From: Chryseobacterium antibioticum
Lineage (GTDB): Bacteria > Bacteroidota > Bacteroidia > Flavobacteriales > Weeksellaceae
Length of the DNA: 64,000 nucleotides
Direction of reading: 5' to 3'
Assembly: GCF_012927325.1 (NCBI RefSeq)
Contig: NZ_JABBGI010000012.1
Coordinates: forward strand, 1 to 64,000
The notes beneath the pieces were generated by a model. It searched no databases. It was not told where the DNA came from and was given only the letters and a program-made list of their open reading frames with translations. A program made the position numbers and the translations under genes. Positions within the stretch are counted from its first letter, which is position 1. Each line of letters begins with the position of its first letter. This document shows positions 1 through 8,466 of the stretch, one piece after another.

Positions 1-127
1 AAAATAGCTCTCAATCTTTTGAAAAATGAGAAAACGCTCAAAGTCGGTGTTAGAGGAAAGCGCCTAAAAGCAGGATGGGATAACAGGTATCTTGAAAAAT
101 TAATTAATTTATGATGCGTTTGCCCTG
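1..127 (+). mobile_element. Right end of an ISAs1-family insertion sequence, cut by the window edge
   Basis: An open frame runs from base 1 to a TGA at 112-114 and encodes 37 residues with the ending seen in ISAs1/H-repeat DDE transposases (ALNLLKNEKTLKVG, then KRLKAGWDNRYLEKL). Just after the stop, 111-127 reads ATGATGCGTTTGCCCTG. Its reverse complement starts CAGGGCAAACGCAT, which suits an ISAs1-type terminal inverted repeat, so I place the element end near 127. The start of the gene, the left repeat and any target duplication lie outside the window. Family assignment rests on recalled sequence similarity only. Confidence 0.65.
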
Positions 128-141
128 CAGACTGGAAGCTT

Positions 142-405
142 CTAATGTTTTATATCAGCTTTTTGATTATTGAACTTTATTAACCAATCTTCAATTTCGT
201 CCTCAAGATAAGAGCTCTGAAGCATGATGGCATTAATAAAATCATCTGGTACGGGTTGGTCTGTAGAATTTTCAAGGTTCCACAATTCGTCTGCCATATT
301 TTCATATTCTGAATACACTCTTTTGAAGCGGGAATTTTCTCTCTCAAGAGCCTCAATATTTTTTTGCTGAAGCTGGAATTTTCTGTATTTGTTTTGACTT
401 TTCAT
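142..405 (-). CDS. Small charged hypothetical protein
   Basis: An 87-residue soluble protein of unknown function. The first 40 residues are rich in Lys, Glu, Arg and Gln in a pattern that suits a coiled coil, followed by an acidic second half. There is no signal peptide or membrane segment. It begins with ATG and stands alone beside the insertion-sequence end, so it may be a passenger or simply the host gene next to the insertion. I do not recognise a family. Confidence 0.5.
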   Translation of the reverse strand: MKSQNKYRKFQLQQKNIEALERENSRFKRVYSEYENMADELWNLENSTDQPVPDDFINAIMLQSSYLEDEIEDWLIKFNNQKADIKH

Positions 406-909
406 ACAAATATTGTTATAAATTGGGTCGTAAAAATTAAGGTAGTATGCGGTATAGCACGCATTACAAGATAGAAAAAACCATCAACACAAGAAGTTGA
501 AAATGAATTTATTATCAGGTTATAATTACATCATTCTGAATACTAAATTTAGAAATTATTTTGATTCAAAAAAAAAAATTAACAACTTTTTTCATTGTTT
601 AACATATGTTTATCACAATAGTGTAGAGCTAAAATTTTCACACTGTCGGTAATCCCTTTAGCCTACAACGATTGTCATTATGTTTGATCAAGTTCTAAAA
701 TAATCATAAAGTAATTTTTCATTATTATCAGAAACTGTTCAAAAGACAAAATCTACATGTACCTAATAGAAAATCACCCTACCCACTCCTAAAAATCAGG
801 CGTATCTAACTAAAAACCAATAAAATGAATTGAATTTTCATTTTAAAATAATCTTTTATTCTTACATTATTAACATATAGTTATAAATTTGCACCTTCAT
901 ATCTATTGA
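406..909. other. AT-rich intergenic region
   Basis: About 500 bases without a convincing gene on either strand; short frames are broken by stops. The right end holds the promoter of the gtrA-like gene at 884-891. I see no repeat or RNA gene here. Confidence 0.5.
884..891 (+). promoter_or_regulatory. Flavobacterial -7 promoter element
   Basis: TAAATTTG fits the Bacteroidota -7 consensus TAnnTTTG and lies 18 bases before the ATG at 910, so the leader would be very short. A clear -33 TTG is not visible at the usual spacing. Confidence 0.5.
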
Positions 910-1368
910 ATGAGAGAATTACTAATACGCCAGAAACAGGTTTTGTTCTTCATTATAGCCGGAGGACTCAGTGCTGTTGTAGAAATTGGAAGCTTCAAGG
1001 CATTCAGTACTTACCTGCCCCATTTTTTTGCCAGAGAAACTAATTTCCATGGCATCCACTATCCCTTGAGTAATATTTTCTCTACCAGCTGCGGGATCAT
1101 CACCAATTACTTTTTAAGCATATGGTTTGTTTTTGAAAGAGGAAAGCATTCCAAAAGAAAGGAATTTGCTTACTTCATGGGCGTTTCATTCGTTTCCACT
1201 TTATTAAGCTTAGGCTTTTTCCAGATTTTTTACAGCTTTATATTTAAGGACAATATCAATTTAATTTTTTATACCTTAAGCCCTGAAATGATCAGTAAGA
1301 TCGCTGCGATCCTGCTGGTTTCCATTCTTAATTATTCAGTGAAAAAGAAAGTAATTTTTAACGGTTAA
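910..1368 (+). CDS. GtrA-like family membrane protein
   Basis: A 152-residue protein with four hydrophobic segments (about residues 12-30, 55-75, 85-107 and 128-146), matching the size and topology of GtrA/DPMS flippase-like proteins. These are thought to move lipid-linked sugars across the inner membrane or assist glycosyltransferases. The start IIAGGLSAVVEIG and the central NYFLSIWFVF segment are typical of the family. The next gene starts 3 bases after the stop, so it is probably cotranscribed with the acyltransferase. The substrate cannot be told from sequence. Confidence 0.75.
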   Translation: MRELLIRQKQVLFFIIAGGLSAVVEIGSFKAFSTYLPHFFARETNFHGIHYPLSNIFSTSCGIITNYFLSIWFVFERGKHSKRKEFAYFMGVSFVSTLLSLGFFQIFYSFIFKDNINLIFYTLSPEMISKIAAILLVSILNYSVKKKVIFNG

Positions 1369-1371
1369 GCT

Positions 1372-2100
1372 GTGAGAAAAATTTTAAATTATCTCTGGAG
1401 ATTCTGGCTGTTGCTACTGGCATTTGTCTTAACCGTTACATTGGGAATCCCTGTCTATATTTTATCCTTCAATAAAAAGCATTACAAATACGCTTACCAA
1501 TTTATCCGCATCTGGTGTTTCGGAATGTTTTACGGTATGGGCTTAAGATACGATCTCGTTAATCTTTCTGAGCAGAAAAAAGACAAGAACAAGCCTTATG
1601 TTTTCATTTCGAATCATACATCCATAATGGACATCATGCTTACCTGTATCCTTATGCCCGATCACCCGATCTGTTTTGTAGGTAAAAAAGAACTTATGAA
1701 AATCCCCATTTTCGGGACCATATATAAAAGGATATGTGTAATGGTAGACCGGAGCAGTGCCAGAAGCCGTGCAGATGTCTACAGAAGGTGTGCAGAAAAA
1801 ATGGAAGAAGGCAACAGCATTGCCATATTTCCCGAAGGTGGTGTACCGGACGACACGACGATTATTCTCGATGAATTTAAAGACGGAGCATTTACTTTAT
1901 CTTCCAAACACCAATCCCCTATTGCTGTTTATACCTTTGTGGGTCTTAAGGAAATTTTTCCCTTCGACAGTTCAAAAGGGTATCCCGGACGTGTCAAGGT
2001 ATATTTCAACGGAATCATGCAACCATCAGGTTCTCCGAGAGATCTAAAAACGGAAGCTTATCAGGAGATAAAAAAAACACTGCTGGAACATTCTATATAA
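1372..2100 (+). CDS. 1-acyl-sn-glycerol-3-phosphate acyltransferase (PlsC-like)
   Basis: A 242-residue member of the PlsC/LPLAT family, which acylates lysophosphatidic acid to phosphatidic acid at the inner membrane. The catalytic NHTSIMD box (H82, D87) and the substrate-binding FPEGG box (153-157) are both present. An N-terminal hydrophobic anchor spans about 10-32. The start is GTG, 3 bases after the stop of the GtrA-like gene; no upstream ATG is available in frame, so coupling to that gene is likely. The exact acyl acceptor is not established. Confidence 0.85.
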   Translation: MRKILNYLWRFWLLLLAFVLTVTLGIPVYILSFNKKHYKYAYQFIRIWCFGMFYGMGLRYDLVNLSEQKKDKNKPYVFISNHTSIMDIMLTCILMPDHPICFVGKKELMKIPIFGTIYKRICVMVDRSSARSRADVYRRCAEKMEEGNSIAIFPEGGVPDDTTIILDEFKDGAFTLSSKHQSPIAVYTFVGLKEIFPFDSSKGYPGRVKVYFNGIMQPSGSPRDLKTEAYQEIKKTLLEHSI

Positions 2101-2110
2101 AAGAAATAGT

Positions 2111-2118
2111 TATATTTG
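2111..2118 (+). promoter_or_regulatory. -7 promoter element of the MFS gene
   Basis: TATATTTG matches TAnnTTTG. It overlaps the TTG at 2116 that a gene caller might take as the start of the next gene, which argues for the ATG at 2140 instead. Confidence 0.5.
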
Positions 2119-2139
2119 TTTGCGAAATTTTTAACAAAC

Positions 2140-3909
2140 ATGTCTAAAACAAATCAACCGACTAATTACCCTGCGCTATACACTCTAGTGCTAGTATTCT
2201 TTTTCTGGGGGTTTATTGCAGCCGGCAATAGTATTTTTATCCCTTTTTGTAAAAACTATTTTTCCCTTGACCAATTTCAGTCCCAATTAATAGACTTTGC
2301 ATTTTATACGGCATATTTCTTAGGAGCTTTATTGCTGTTTATATCCAGTACTATTAAAGGTATTGATATTATTGGTAAATGGGGTTACAAGAGGAGTATT
2401 GTCTACGGACTGCTTCTCTCGGCTGTAGGAGCTGCTATTATGATCCTGGCCGTTAAAGCCAACGTATATTATGGAATGCTCATAGGACTCTTTGTTGTAG
2501 CCTTAGGTTTTTCTATTCAGCAGACCGCCGCCAATCCCTTTGCTGTACTTTTGGGTGATCCCAAAACAGGAGCGAGCAGGCAAAATTTAGCTGGAGGAAT
2601 TAATTCTTTTGGAACATCTATTGGGCCAATCATTGTAGGGCTTGCCCTTTTCGGAACTACGGCTACGGTAGATGATGATCAGATCAAACATCTGGCACTT
2701 GATAAAGTAATTTTACTTTACACCGCTGTAGGAGCTCTATTTTTAATTGCTGCGGGAGTTTTCTATTTTTCTAAAAAGCTTCCTGATGGAATCTCCAATG
2801 AACCTATGGAAAAAGCAGGAAAAGCAAGAAAAACTTTGATTGCCATGACAATACTGGTTATCTTATTCTTTATCCCGGTATTCAGCAGCTACAATTCTGA
2901 AGAAGCTAAAAAAATTGAAGTGCTAAGTAGTGAGATATCTGTACTGGACACCAATTTGAAAAAAGAAACAGATGCCACAAAAACAGCCGAATTTAAAACA
3001 CAGATCGCTGATAAAAATACAGAGCTTGAAACGATAAAACATCCTCTTGAGAAAGAGAGAATGATTTATCTGGGAGGCGCATTGCTTTCTGTTATTCTCT
3101 GTCTTCTTTTTGCTAATACCAGTTCAAAAAAGAATCCGGACGGCTGGGGCGCAATGAAGTATCCGCAGCTTGTATTGGGAATGATTGCCATTCTCTGCTA
3201 TGTGGGAGTGGAAGTTGCCATAGGAAGTAACCTGGGGGAACTCTTAAGTACACCTGCATTCGGAGGACATCAGTCTTCGGACTTGGCGCCTTATATTTCG
3301 ATGTATTGGGGAAGTTTAATGATTGGAAGATGGACTGGAGCCATTGCTGTATTTAATCTGAACAAACAACAGCAGACAATTGCTACTATTGTTGTTCCTT
3401 TTGTGGCATTTCTAGTGATCATCGGTATCAATACGATTGCGCAAAAAGATATGTCACATCTCTATTTTTATGCTATCTGTATCGCTATTCAGGTTATTTT
3501 ATTCCTGATCAGTAAAAATAAACCTGCTACAACATTAACTATTTTTGGTCTGTTTGGAGTAATTGCAATGATCGTAGGACTTCTTACAACAGGAAATATC
3601 GCTATTTATGCATTCCTTTCTGGAGGTCTTGCATGTAGCATCATGTGGCCGTCAATCTTTACTTTAGCTATTACCGGTTTAGGGAAATATACCGCTCAGG
3701 GATCTGCTTTCCTGGTAATGATGATTTTAGGAGGAGGTATTATTCCGCCATTACAGGGTAAATTATCTGACATTATAGGAATCCACAATTCATACTTTAT
3801 CCCGGTGCTTTGTTTTGCGTATATTGCATTATTCGCATACATAACCAAAAAGGCTTTGTCTAAGCAGGGAATTAATGTTGATATTTTAGAATCCGATGGA
3901 GGTCACTAG
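2140..3909 (+). CDS. MFS sugar transporter, FHS (fucose/glucose/galactose) type
   Basis: An inner-membrane transporter of 589 residues resembling FucP/GluP-type major facilitator proteins: about 12 membrane helices, the opening [12 protein letters not shown] and the [15 protein letters not shown] segment. I chose the ATG at 2140 because the alternative TTG at 2116 lies inside a promoter element. Family members are usually near 410-440 residues. Here a central insertion of roughly 90 residues contains an extra hydrophobic segment and a heptad-like charged stretch ([14 protein letters not shown] onward). It overlaps the next gene by 14 bases. The sugar transported is unknown. Confidence 0.8.
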   Translation: MSKTNQPTNYPALYTLVLVFFFWGFIAAGNSIFIPFCKNYFSLDQFQSQLIDFAFYTAYFLGALLLFISSTIKGIDIIGKWGYKRSIVYGLLLSAVGAAIMILAVKANVYYGMLIGLFVVALGFSIQQTAANPFAVLLGDPKTGASRQNLAGGINSFGTSIGPIIVGLALFGTTATVDDDQIKHLALDKVILLYTAVGALFLIAAGVFYFSKKLPDGISNEPMEKAGKARKTLIAMTILVILFFIPVFSSYNSEEAKKIEVLSSEISVLDTNLKKETDATKTAEFKTQIADKNTELETIKHPLEKERMIYLGGALLSVILCLLFANTSSKKNPDGWGAMKYPQLVLGMIAILCYVGVEVAIGSNLGELLSTPAFGGHQSSDLAPYISMYWGSLMIGRWTGAIAVFNLNKQQQTIATIVVPFVAFLVIIGINTIAQKDMSHLYFYAICIAIQVILFLISKNKPATTLTIFGLFGVIAMIVGLLTTGNIAIYAFLSGGLACSIMWPSIFTLAITGLGKYTAQGSAFLVMMILGGGIIPPLQGKLSDIIGIHNSYFIPVLCFAYIALFAYITKKALSKQGINVDILESDGGH

Positions 3910-4957
3910 TACAACAAAAACAATATATAAAAAAAGATTTTGGGCAGGTGTTTTACTTGTCCAATTTCTTTTGTTCTATGTTTTCTCAAAATCGAAAACA
4001 ATGATCTCTTTTTTTGAATGGTTCTTTGAACTTCAGAAAAAGATTCATCAATTGCTTTTCAGCTGGATCCCATTTTCTTTCGGCGATCTTATCTATATTC
4101 TTTTGGGAATTTTTCTTTTATATGGCCTTATACTCTGTTTTAAAAAGAAAAGCAGAAACAAGTCTATTTTACAGCTTCTGGCCGTCATTAATATCTTCTA
4201 CTTCATCTACCAGATCTGTTGGGGAATGCTATACTTCCAAACACCAATCATTAAAAAGCTTTCCAGCCAGAAAGATCCGGAAATCGATAAAGCAAAGATC
4301 CTAGCACTCCGCTATCTGGAAAAATGCAAAACGACCAGACAATTTGTACGGGAAGATAAAAACGGAATTTTTATTATAACTGACCTGAACTCTGTACAGA
4401 CTGAAATTCTCCGCCAACAGGCTCAACTTCCAAAATATATTTCCAACAAAGAGGCCCCACAGATCAATGCTTTCAAGCCCAGCCTTTTTAAAAGCGTGAT
4501 GAATTTTACCGGAATATTAGGTTACTACAACCCCTTTACGGCAGAAGCACAGTATAATGCTGAGCTTCCTCACACCTTCATTCCATTCACTTCAGCACAT
4601 GAAAGTTCACACCAGCTTGGCTTTGCCAGAGAACAGGAAGCTAATTTTATTGGTTATCTGATCGGGGTAAATGCTAAAAACAATGATCTGAGATACAGCA
4701 CTGAATATTTTACGTTAAAAAGCCTTTTAAGGTTTATTGTTGAGGAAGACCCGGAGTTTGTAAAAAATATTCTTAGTCAATACTCTCCAGCGATGAAAAG
4801 AGACAGAAGCTATGAAAGAAGTTTCATCTTCAGACATCAGGGCTGGCTTGATGATTTCTTTGGGTTTATGAACAACCTGTTTTTAAAGAGCAACCAGCAG
4901 GAAGGTGCGGTTACTTATTCTTACTTTATTGATCTCCTTTTGAACTACGAAAAGTAG
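3896..4957 (+). CDS. DUF3810 domain membrane protein, possible zinc peptidase
   Basis: A 353-residue protein with three N-terminal membrane helices (about 13-32, 52-75, 85-110) and a large outer domain typical of DUF3810. That domain contains HESSHQLGF followed by [11 protein letters not shown], resembling the HExxH zinc site and downstream glutamate of gluzincin-like peptidases. Note that the first motif is H-E-S-S-H, an intact HExxH. Activity has not been shown for the family as far as I know, so peptidase function is inference. It overlaps the transporter gene by 14 bases, indicating translational coupling. Confidence 0.75.
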   Translation: MEVTSTTKTIYKKRFWAGVLLVQFLLFYVFSKSKTMISFFEWFFELQKKIHQLLFSWIPFSFGDLIYILLGIFLLYGLILCFKKKSRNKSILQLLAVINIFYFIYQICWGMLYFQTPIIKKLSSQKDPEIDKAKILALRYLEKCKTTRQFVREDKNGIFIITDLNSVQTEILRQQAQLPKYISNKEAPQINAFKPSLFKSVMNFTGILGYYNPFTAEAQYNAELPHTFIPFTSAHESSHQLGFAREQEANFIGYLIGVNAKNNDLRYSTEYFTLKSLLRFIVEEDPEFVKNILSQYSPAMKRDRSYERSFIFRHQGWLDDFFGFMNNLFLKSNQQEGAVTYSYFIDLLLNYEK

Positions 4958-4961
4958 TAAA

Positions 4962-5050
4962 CAAAAAAAAGAATCGTATCAGGCGATACGATTCTAAAAA
5001 CACAAATGATGAAAAAAAATTTATTACCTTGACTTGTTCCCTCATTCAAG
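4962..5050 (-). ncRNA. Candidate small RNA, about 89 nt, minus strand
   Basis: Read on the minus strand, a promoter (5057-5088) is followed by a short hairpin (CCTTGA pairing with TCAAGG) and then by a perfect 11-bp hairpin at 4970-4995, AGAATCGTATC/GATACGATTCT with a 4-base loop, and a run of eight T. This is the layout of a small RNA ending at an intrinsic terminator. The T-run lies on the minus-strand side only, so the hairpin does not serve the plus-strand DUF3810 gene well. A short leader peptide is an alternative. No known RNA family is recognised. Confidence 0.4.
4970..4995 (-). terminator. Intrinsic terminator
   Basis: Perfect 11-bp stem with loop at 4981-4984, followed on the minus strand by T8 (bases 4962-4969). 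It would end transcription arriving from the right. Confidence 0.6.
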
Positions 5051-5056
5051 GCGATG

Positions 5057-5088
5057 TAAAAGTACAACATATTTTATAAATACAAAAA
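5057..5088 (-). promoter_or_regulatory. Minus-strand promoter for the candidate small RNA
   Basis: On the minus strand TTTTTG (5083-5088) is separated by 18 bases from TACTTTTA (5057-5064), close to the flavobacterial -33/-7 consensus (TTTG and TAnnTTTG). No minus-strand gene lies to its left before the terminator. Confidence 0.45.
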
Positions 5089-5435
5089 CATTTCCCTCCT
5101 TTTTTAAAACTTTAAGAAAACTTTATGATTTTATAAGTTTTTTTGAGTTCATATCCTAAAATTACAATTTCAAAAAAATAAATGATTGAGTAGCAATTCA
5201 TCACTTAAACACTACACAAGCCATTAAAATTATATAAAATTAAACAATTGTTTAATGATATACCATTCCAATTCCCCCCTATTTATTCGAATCAAAAAAT
5301 TAGAGTTATTATCTTTTAAGAAGCAAAAATGACTTGAAAAAAGGATCGCGTTTCGTCCATTAGAATATTTTCCTCTACCCTATTTAGATGATTTTTTCTT
5401 ACTTTTAAATTCATACAACCAAAAAGCAATATTCT

Positions 5436-6332
5436 ATGTCAATGTATTCAGAAAATAGTCAAAGCTATATTTCCTTTTCTTCCTTTTTTAAATTAAAAAC
5501 ATTTTGGATTAAAGCGATCATCTTGCTTTTACTTATATTCAACTTTAATATACTGCAAAGCCAAAAATATAGGGGCACCTACTCTATGAAGTACAAGGAA
5601 GATTCCACAAAATCTGATTTGACCTCAAAAGAAATGCTTCTTGACATAGATGGGACAAGCTCCCGCTTTTATTCATACAAATTATTTAAAAGCGACTCTA
5701 CCATTATAGCCAATGAAAAATCAGGACGCGAAACAAAAGGCAGATCTTTGGATTATGAGTTTATGGTGATCAAAAAAAGAAACGAAAATCAGATATCCAA
5801 ATTTTATAAAGGACTCATTGATATTTATGAAATGAAGGAAGTTGCTCCGAACCTTCAATGGAAGGTTTCTAATACTGTAAAAATGATAGGCAATCATCAA
5901 TGCCAAAAAGCCTCTCTTGATTATAAAGGAAGAACTTGGGAGGCGTGGTTTGCTGCAGACATCCCCATCAGTGACGGGCCCTATATTTTCAGTGGACTTC
6001 CCGGATTGATCATTTCGATGTCGGATACTTTGGGAAGTTATAGCTTCGATCTTACTGCATTAAAAAAGAATGAGGAAAATATTTATACGGCTAACCGTCT
6101 TTCTTTAAAAACAGTTCCTGTAAATATCAAGCAGCTTCACAAATTGTATATGGATTTTTACAATGATCCTTACAAAGAAGTAAAATCAGGACAGGCCAAA
6201 ATGAAAGTAGTAGACCAAGACGGGAAGGAAATTACCCCAAACTTCCAGGAACTCACCAAGATCAGGCAGGAATCTTTAAGAAAAACCAATAATCCTATTG
6301 AACTTTCTGAAGCGATACGCTATCCACACTAG
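5436..6332 (+). CDS. GLPGLI family secreted protein
   Basis: A 298-residue protein with an N-terminal hydrophobic export segment (about residues 24-42, ending near LQSQ) and the defining motif FSGLPGLI in mid-protein. GLPGLI proteins are common in Bacteroidota, predicted to be periplasmic or outer-membrane associated, and have no known function. Two ATGs compete (5436 and 5442); the signal region is unchanged. It sits upstream of the peptide export locus but is separated from it by a promoter region, so a functional link is only possible. Confidence 0.75.
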   Translation: MSMYSENSQSYISFSSFFKLKTFWIKAIILLLLIFNFNILQSQKYRGTYSMKYKEDSTKSDLTSKEMLLDIDGTSSRFYSYKLFKSDSTIIANEKSGRETKGRSLDYEFMVIKKRNENQISKFYKGLIDIYEMKEVAPNLQWKVSNTVKMIGNHQCQKASLDYKGRTWEAWFAADIPISDGPYIFSGLPGLIISMSDTLGSYSFDLTALKKNEENIYTANRLSLKTVPVNIKQLHKLYMDFYNDPYKEVKSGQAKMKVVDQDGKEITPNFQELTKIRQESLRKTNNPIELSEAIRYPH

Positions 6333-6458
6333 GGATGATCCGGATCAAATTTGATTGCGAAATCAGCTTTATTTTTTACTAAATAAAGTAAAAAACACAA
6401 TAATATTTACACGTAATCAAGCATTTAACAATGGTATATCACTAACAAAAGAAAAATA

Positions 6459-6489
6459 TTTGTTTTTTTAAAACATCTGCGTATTTTAG
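6459..6489 (+). promoter_or_regulatory. Promoter of the peptide export locus
   Basis: TTTG (6459-6462), a 19-base spacer and TATTTTAG (6482-6489, one change from TAnnTTTG plus A) lie just before the ATG at 6504. Confidence 0.4.
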
Positions 6490-6503
6490 TTAAAAATATT
6501 AAC

Positions 6504-8048
6504 ATGATTTTCGACAGACTCATTAACTATCTAAAACTCGATAAACAGGAATTTTCTTTTCAGTTCAATTCTCACCCAAACTACCCTTCTGCATTGGCTT
6601 TTAGTGATACGCTTAACTTTATGGGCGTAAAAAATGATGCTTATGAACTTGATAAGGAATATTGGGATGAGCTACCGGAAGAATTTATCGCAATTGTAGA
6701 TAATTCCTTTTCTTTGGTAAAGAAATCGGGAGCTAGTTATTCAGTTTACTCTGAAAAAGCTAAAACACTCAATAAAGAAGAGCTTCATCAAAAATCTACA
6801 GATTTTGTACTGCTGTTTGAAAAAAGTGAAAATGCAGAAAGCAAACTTGCCTTCAATTTTACACCTATTCTTTATGTTGTTTTTGCCATCATCACTGTTT
6901 ATTCTTTTTTCACCCAAAGCTTATACGAAGCTTTTTTTAATATCCTTTCCCTGGCAGGAGTCTATATTTCTATGGAGATTTTCAATCAGAAATTCGGAAA
7001 TACATCTACAGTGATTGGAAGTATTTGTGGGGATACCTCTGCCAAACAGACTACCAATTCATGTGACAAGATCATTAAGCAGGATAAAACAAGTATTTTT
7101 GGTTTAAAGTTTTCAGACTTTTCTCTGATTTACTTTGCCGGGCTTGCCATACTGGGACTTTTCCTTCCAGCCACAGCGTATATTGTCAAAGGATTTACTT
7201 TGGTTTCTATACTTGCCATTGGGTATTCATTATACATCCAGGCTTTCGTAGAAAAAGCGTTCTGTAGAGTTTGTCTTCTGATCATTTCAATCCTTATCGG
7301 TCAGTTGGTCCTCAGCATCTTCTTTTTCCAGAATACACCACTCAGTATAGGAATGTTATTATTAACAGCTGTTTTGTGGATCCTTGTTTTCTCTGCCGTT
7401 TTATATTTCAGCAACATTCTTTCTCAGAAAGAAAGCCTTCAGAAATCAAATGCTAAAAACCTCAGATTTAAAAGAAACTATGAACTTTTCAAAAGTCAGC
7501 TTTTGGAAAATGAAAAGATAGAATTCCAGAATACCGAAACTTTTTCATTAGGAAATAAGGATGCTAAACTTCGTCTTTCCATTGTATCCAATCCTTATTG
7601 TGGTTTTTGTAAAGATGGTCATAAAATCATGGAGGGACTTCTTGAAAAATATCCTGATGATATTTCCGTACAGATCCGTTTCAATTATTCACCGGAAAGA
7701 GCTGATGAAAAGTACACCAAATTACTTTCGGCTTTTAAACATATTTACGATAATAAGCCACAGAAAGAGTTCCTGAAATCAGTAGAAGAATGGTTTGAAA
7801 CCAGAGATGAAAATAAGATCGTGGCTTTGTCCGGATCATTTGCACCGGAAGATCTGACACCATTTGTTGAAATGTCAAAAGATAACAGCAACTCAGGGCT
7901 GAACTTTACACCTATTTTTATTCTTAACGGACATCAGTTCCCGGACAAGTATGATCGTGACGATATTTGGTTTTTCGTTGACGAATTAATGGAAGATGAG
8001 GACTTTCAACAAGAAAATCTTCACGAATTGAAAAATTCACTATCTTAG
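6504..8048 (+). CDS. C39-like / VKOR / thioredoxin fusion, predicted disulfide-forming enzyme
   Basis: A 514-residue membrane protein in three parts. Residues 1-110 resemble a C39 peptidase domain (SHPNYPSALAFSDTLNF) but lack the catalytic Cys, so may only bind leader peptides. Residues about 115-300 form a VKOR-type helical bundle with loop cysteines C175 and C187 and the redox pair FCRVC (C254, C257). Residues 340-514 form a DsbA-like thioredoxin domain with CGFC (C366, C369). VKOR-thioredoxin fusions oxidise periplasmic cysteines and pass electrons to quinones. The next gene encodes a six-cysteine peptide, a very likely substrate. Confidence 0.8.
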   Translation: MIFDRLINYLKLDKQEFSFQFNSHPNYPSALAFSDTLNFMGVKNDAYELDKEYWDELPEEFIAIVDNSFSLVKKSGASYSVYSEKAKTLNKEELHQKSTDFVLLFEKSENAESKLAFNFTPILYVVFAIITVYSFFTQSLYEAFFNILSLAGVYISMEIFNQKFGNTSTVIGSICGDTSAKQTTNSCDKIIKQDKTSIFGLKFSDFSLIYFAGLAILGLFLPATAYIVKGFTLVSILAIGYSLYIQAFVEKAFCRVCLLIISILIGQLVLSIFFFQNTPLSIGMLLLTAVLWILVFSAVLYFSNILSQKESLQKSNAKNLRFKRNYELFKSQLLENEKIEFQNTETFSLGNKDAKLRLSIVSNPYCGFCKDGHKIMEGLLEKYPDDISVQIRFNYSPERADEKYTKLLSAFKHIYDNKPQKEFLKSVEEWFETRDENKIVALSGSFAPEDLTPFVEMSKDNSNSGLNFTPIFILNGHQFPDKYDRDDIWFFVDELMEDEDFQQENLHELKNSLS

Positions 8049-8114
8049 GAAAAAATATAAGCGGATTCCGAAAAGCTTTAAAAGAATAGGAAAACAGAAA
8101 AACTAAATCACGCT

Positions 8115-8306
8115 ATGAAAAACTTAAAAAAAATATCAAGAGAAAGTTTAAAAACGATTAAAGGAGGATTTAGAAGATGTCCGGATGATGGCGAATGTGG
8201 TCGTGACCAGTGCTGTGCCAACGGTGTATGCAGACCTATAGCAGGAGCAGGACCGAATACGTATTATTGCACCCCTCCTCCAATGATTGATTTTACTCCT
8301 TTATAG
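8115..8306 (+). CDS. Cys-rich GG-leader peptide precursor, knottin-like spacing
   Basis: A 63-residue precursor. The leader MKNLKKISRESLKTIKGG ends in Gly-Gly after residue 18, the cleavage signal for C39 peptidases. The 45-residue core has six cysteines (22, 28, 33, 34, 39, 52) spaced C-x5-C-x4-CC-x4-C-x12-C. That framework is the one used by inhibitor cystine knot peptides, but the fold is inference. It lies between a VKOR-thioredoxin fusion and a C39 ABC exporter, which supplies both disulfide formation and leader removal. Target and activity (bacteriocin, signal, toxin) are unknown. Confidence 0.8.
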   Translation: MKNLKKISRESLKTIKGGFRRCPDDGECGRDQCCANGVCRPIAGAGPNTYYCTPPPMIDFTPL

Positions 8307-8421
8307 GTTTACACTTTCTAAAATATTAAGTTAAGCTCCACTTTTCAAAGAAAACGTAAGCGAGCTTAAAGAGATGCTATTATTAGCTAATGATCATTTA
8401 AGTACAACAATGAATAAAGTA

Positions 8422-8450
8422 AAAATGTCGTCATCTATTGGCGACATTTT
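8422..8450 (+). terminator. Hairpin between precursor and exporter, probable attenuator
   Basis: AAAATGTCG (8422-8430) pairs perfectly with CGACATTTT (8442-8450) around an 11-base loop. The T-run is short, so it may be only a partial terminator, giving more precursor than exporter transcript. Confidence 0.4.
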
Positions 8451-8466
8451 ATAATGAGTATAAATT

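Noticed and set aside
5023..5060. Minus-strand short frame beginning ATGAGGGAACAAG as a leader peptide
   Set aside because: It has no regulatory codon pattern, and a small RNA explains promoter and terminator better.
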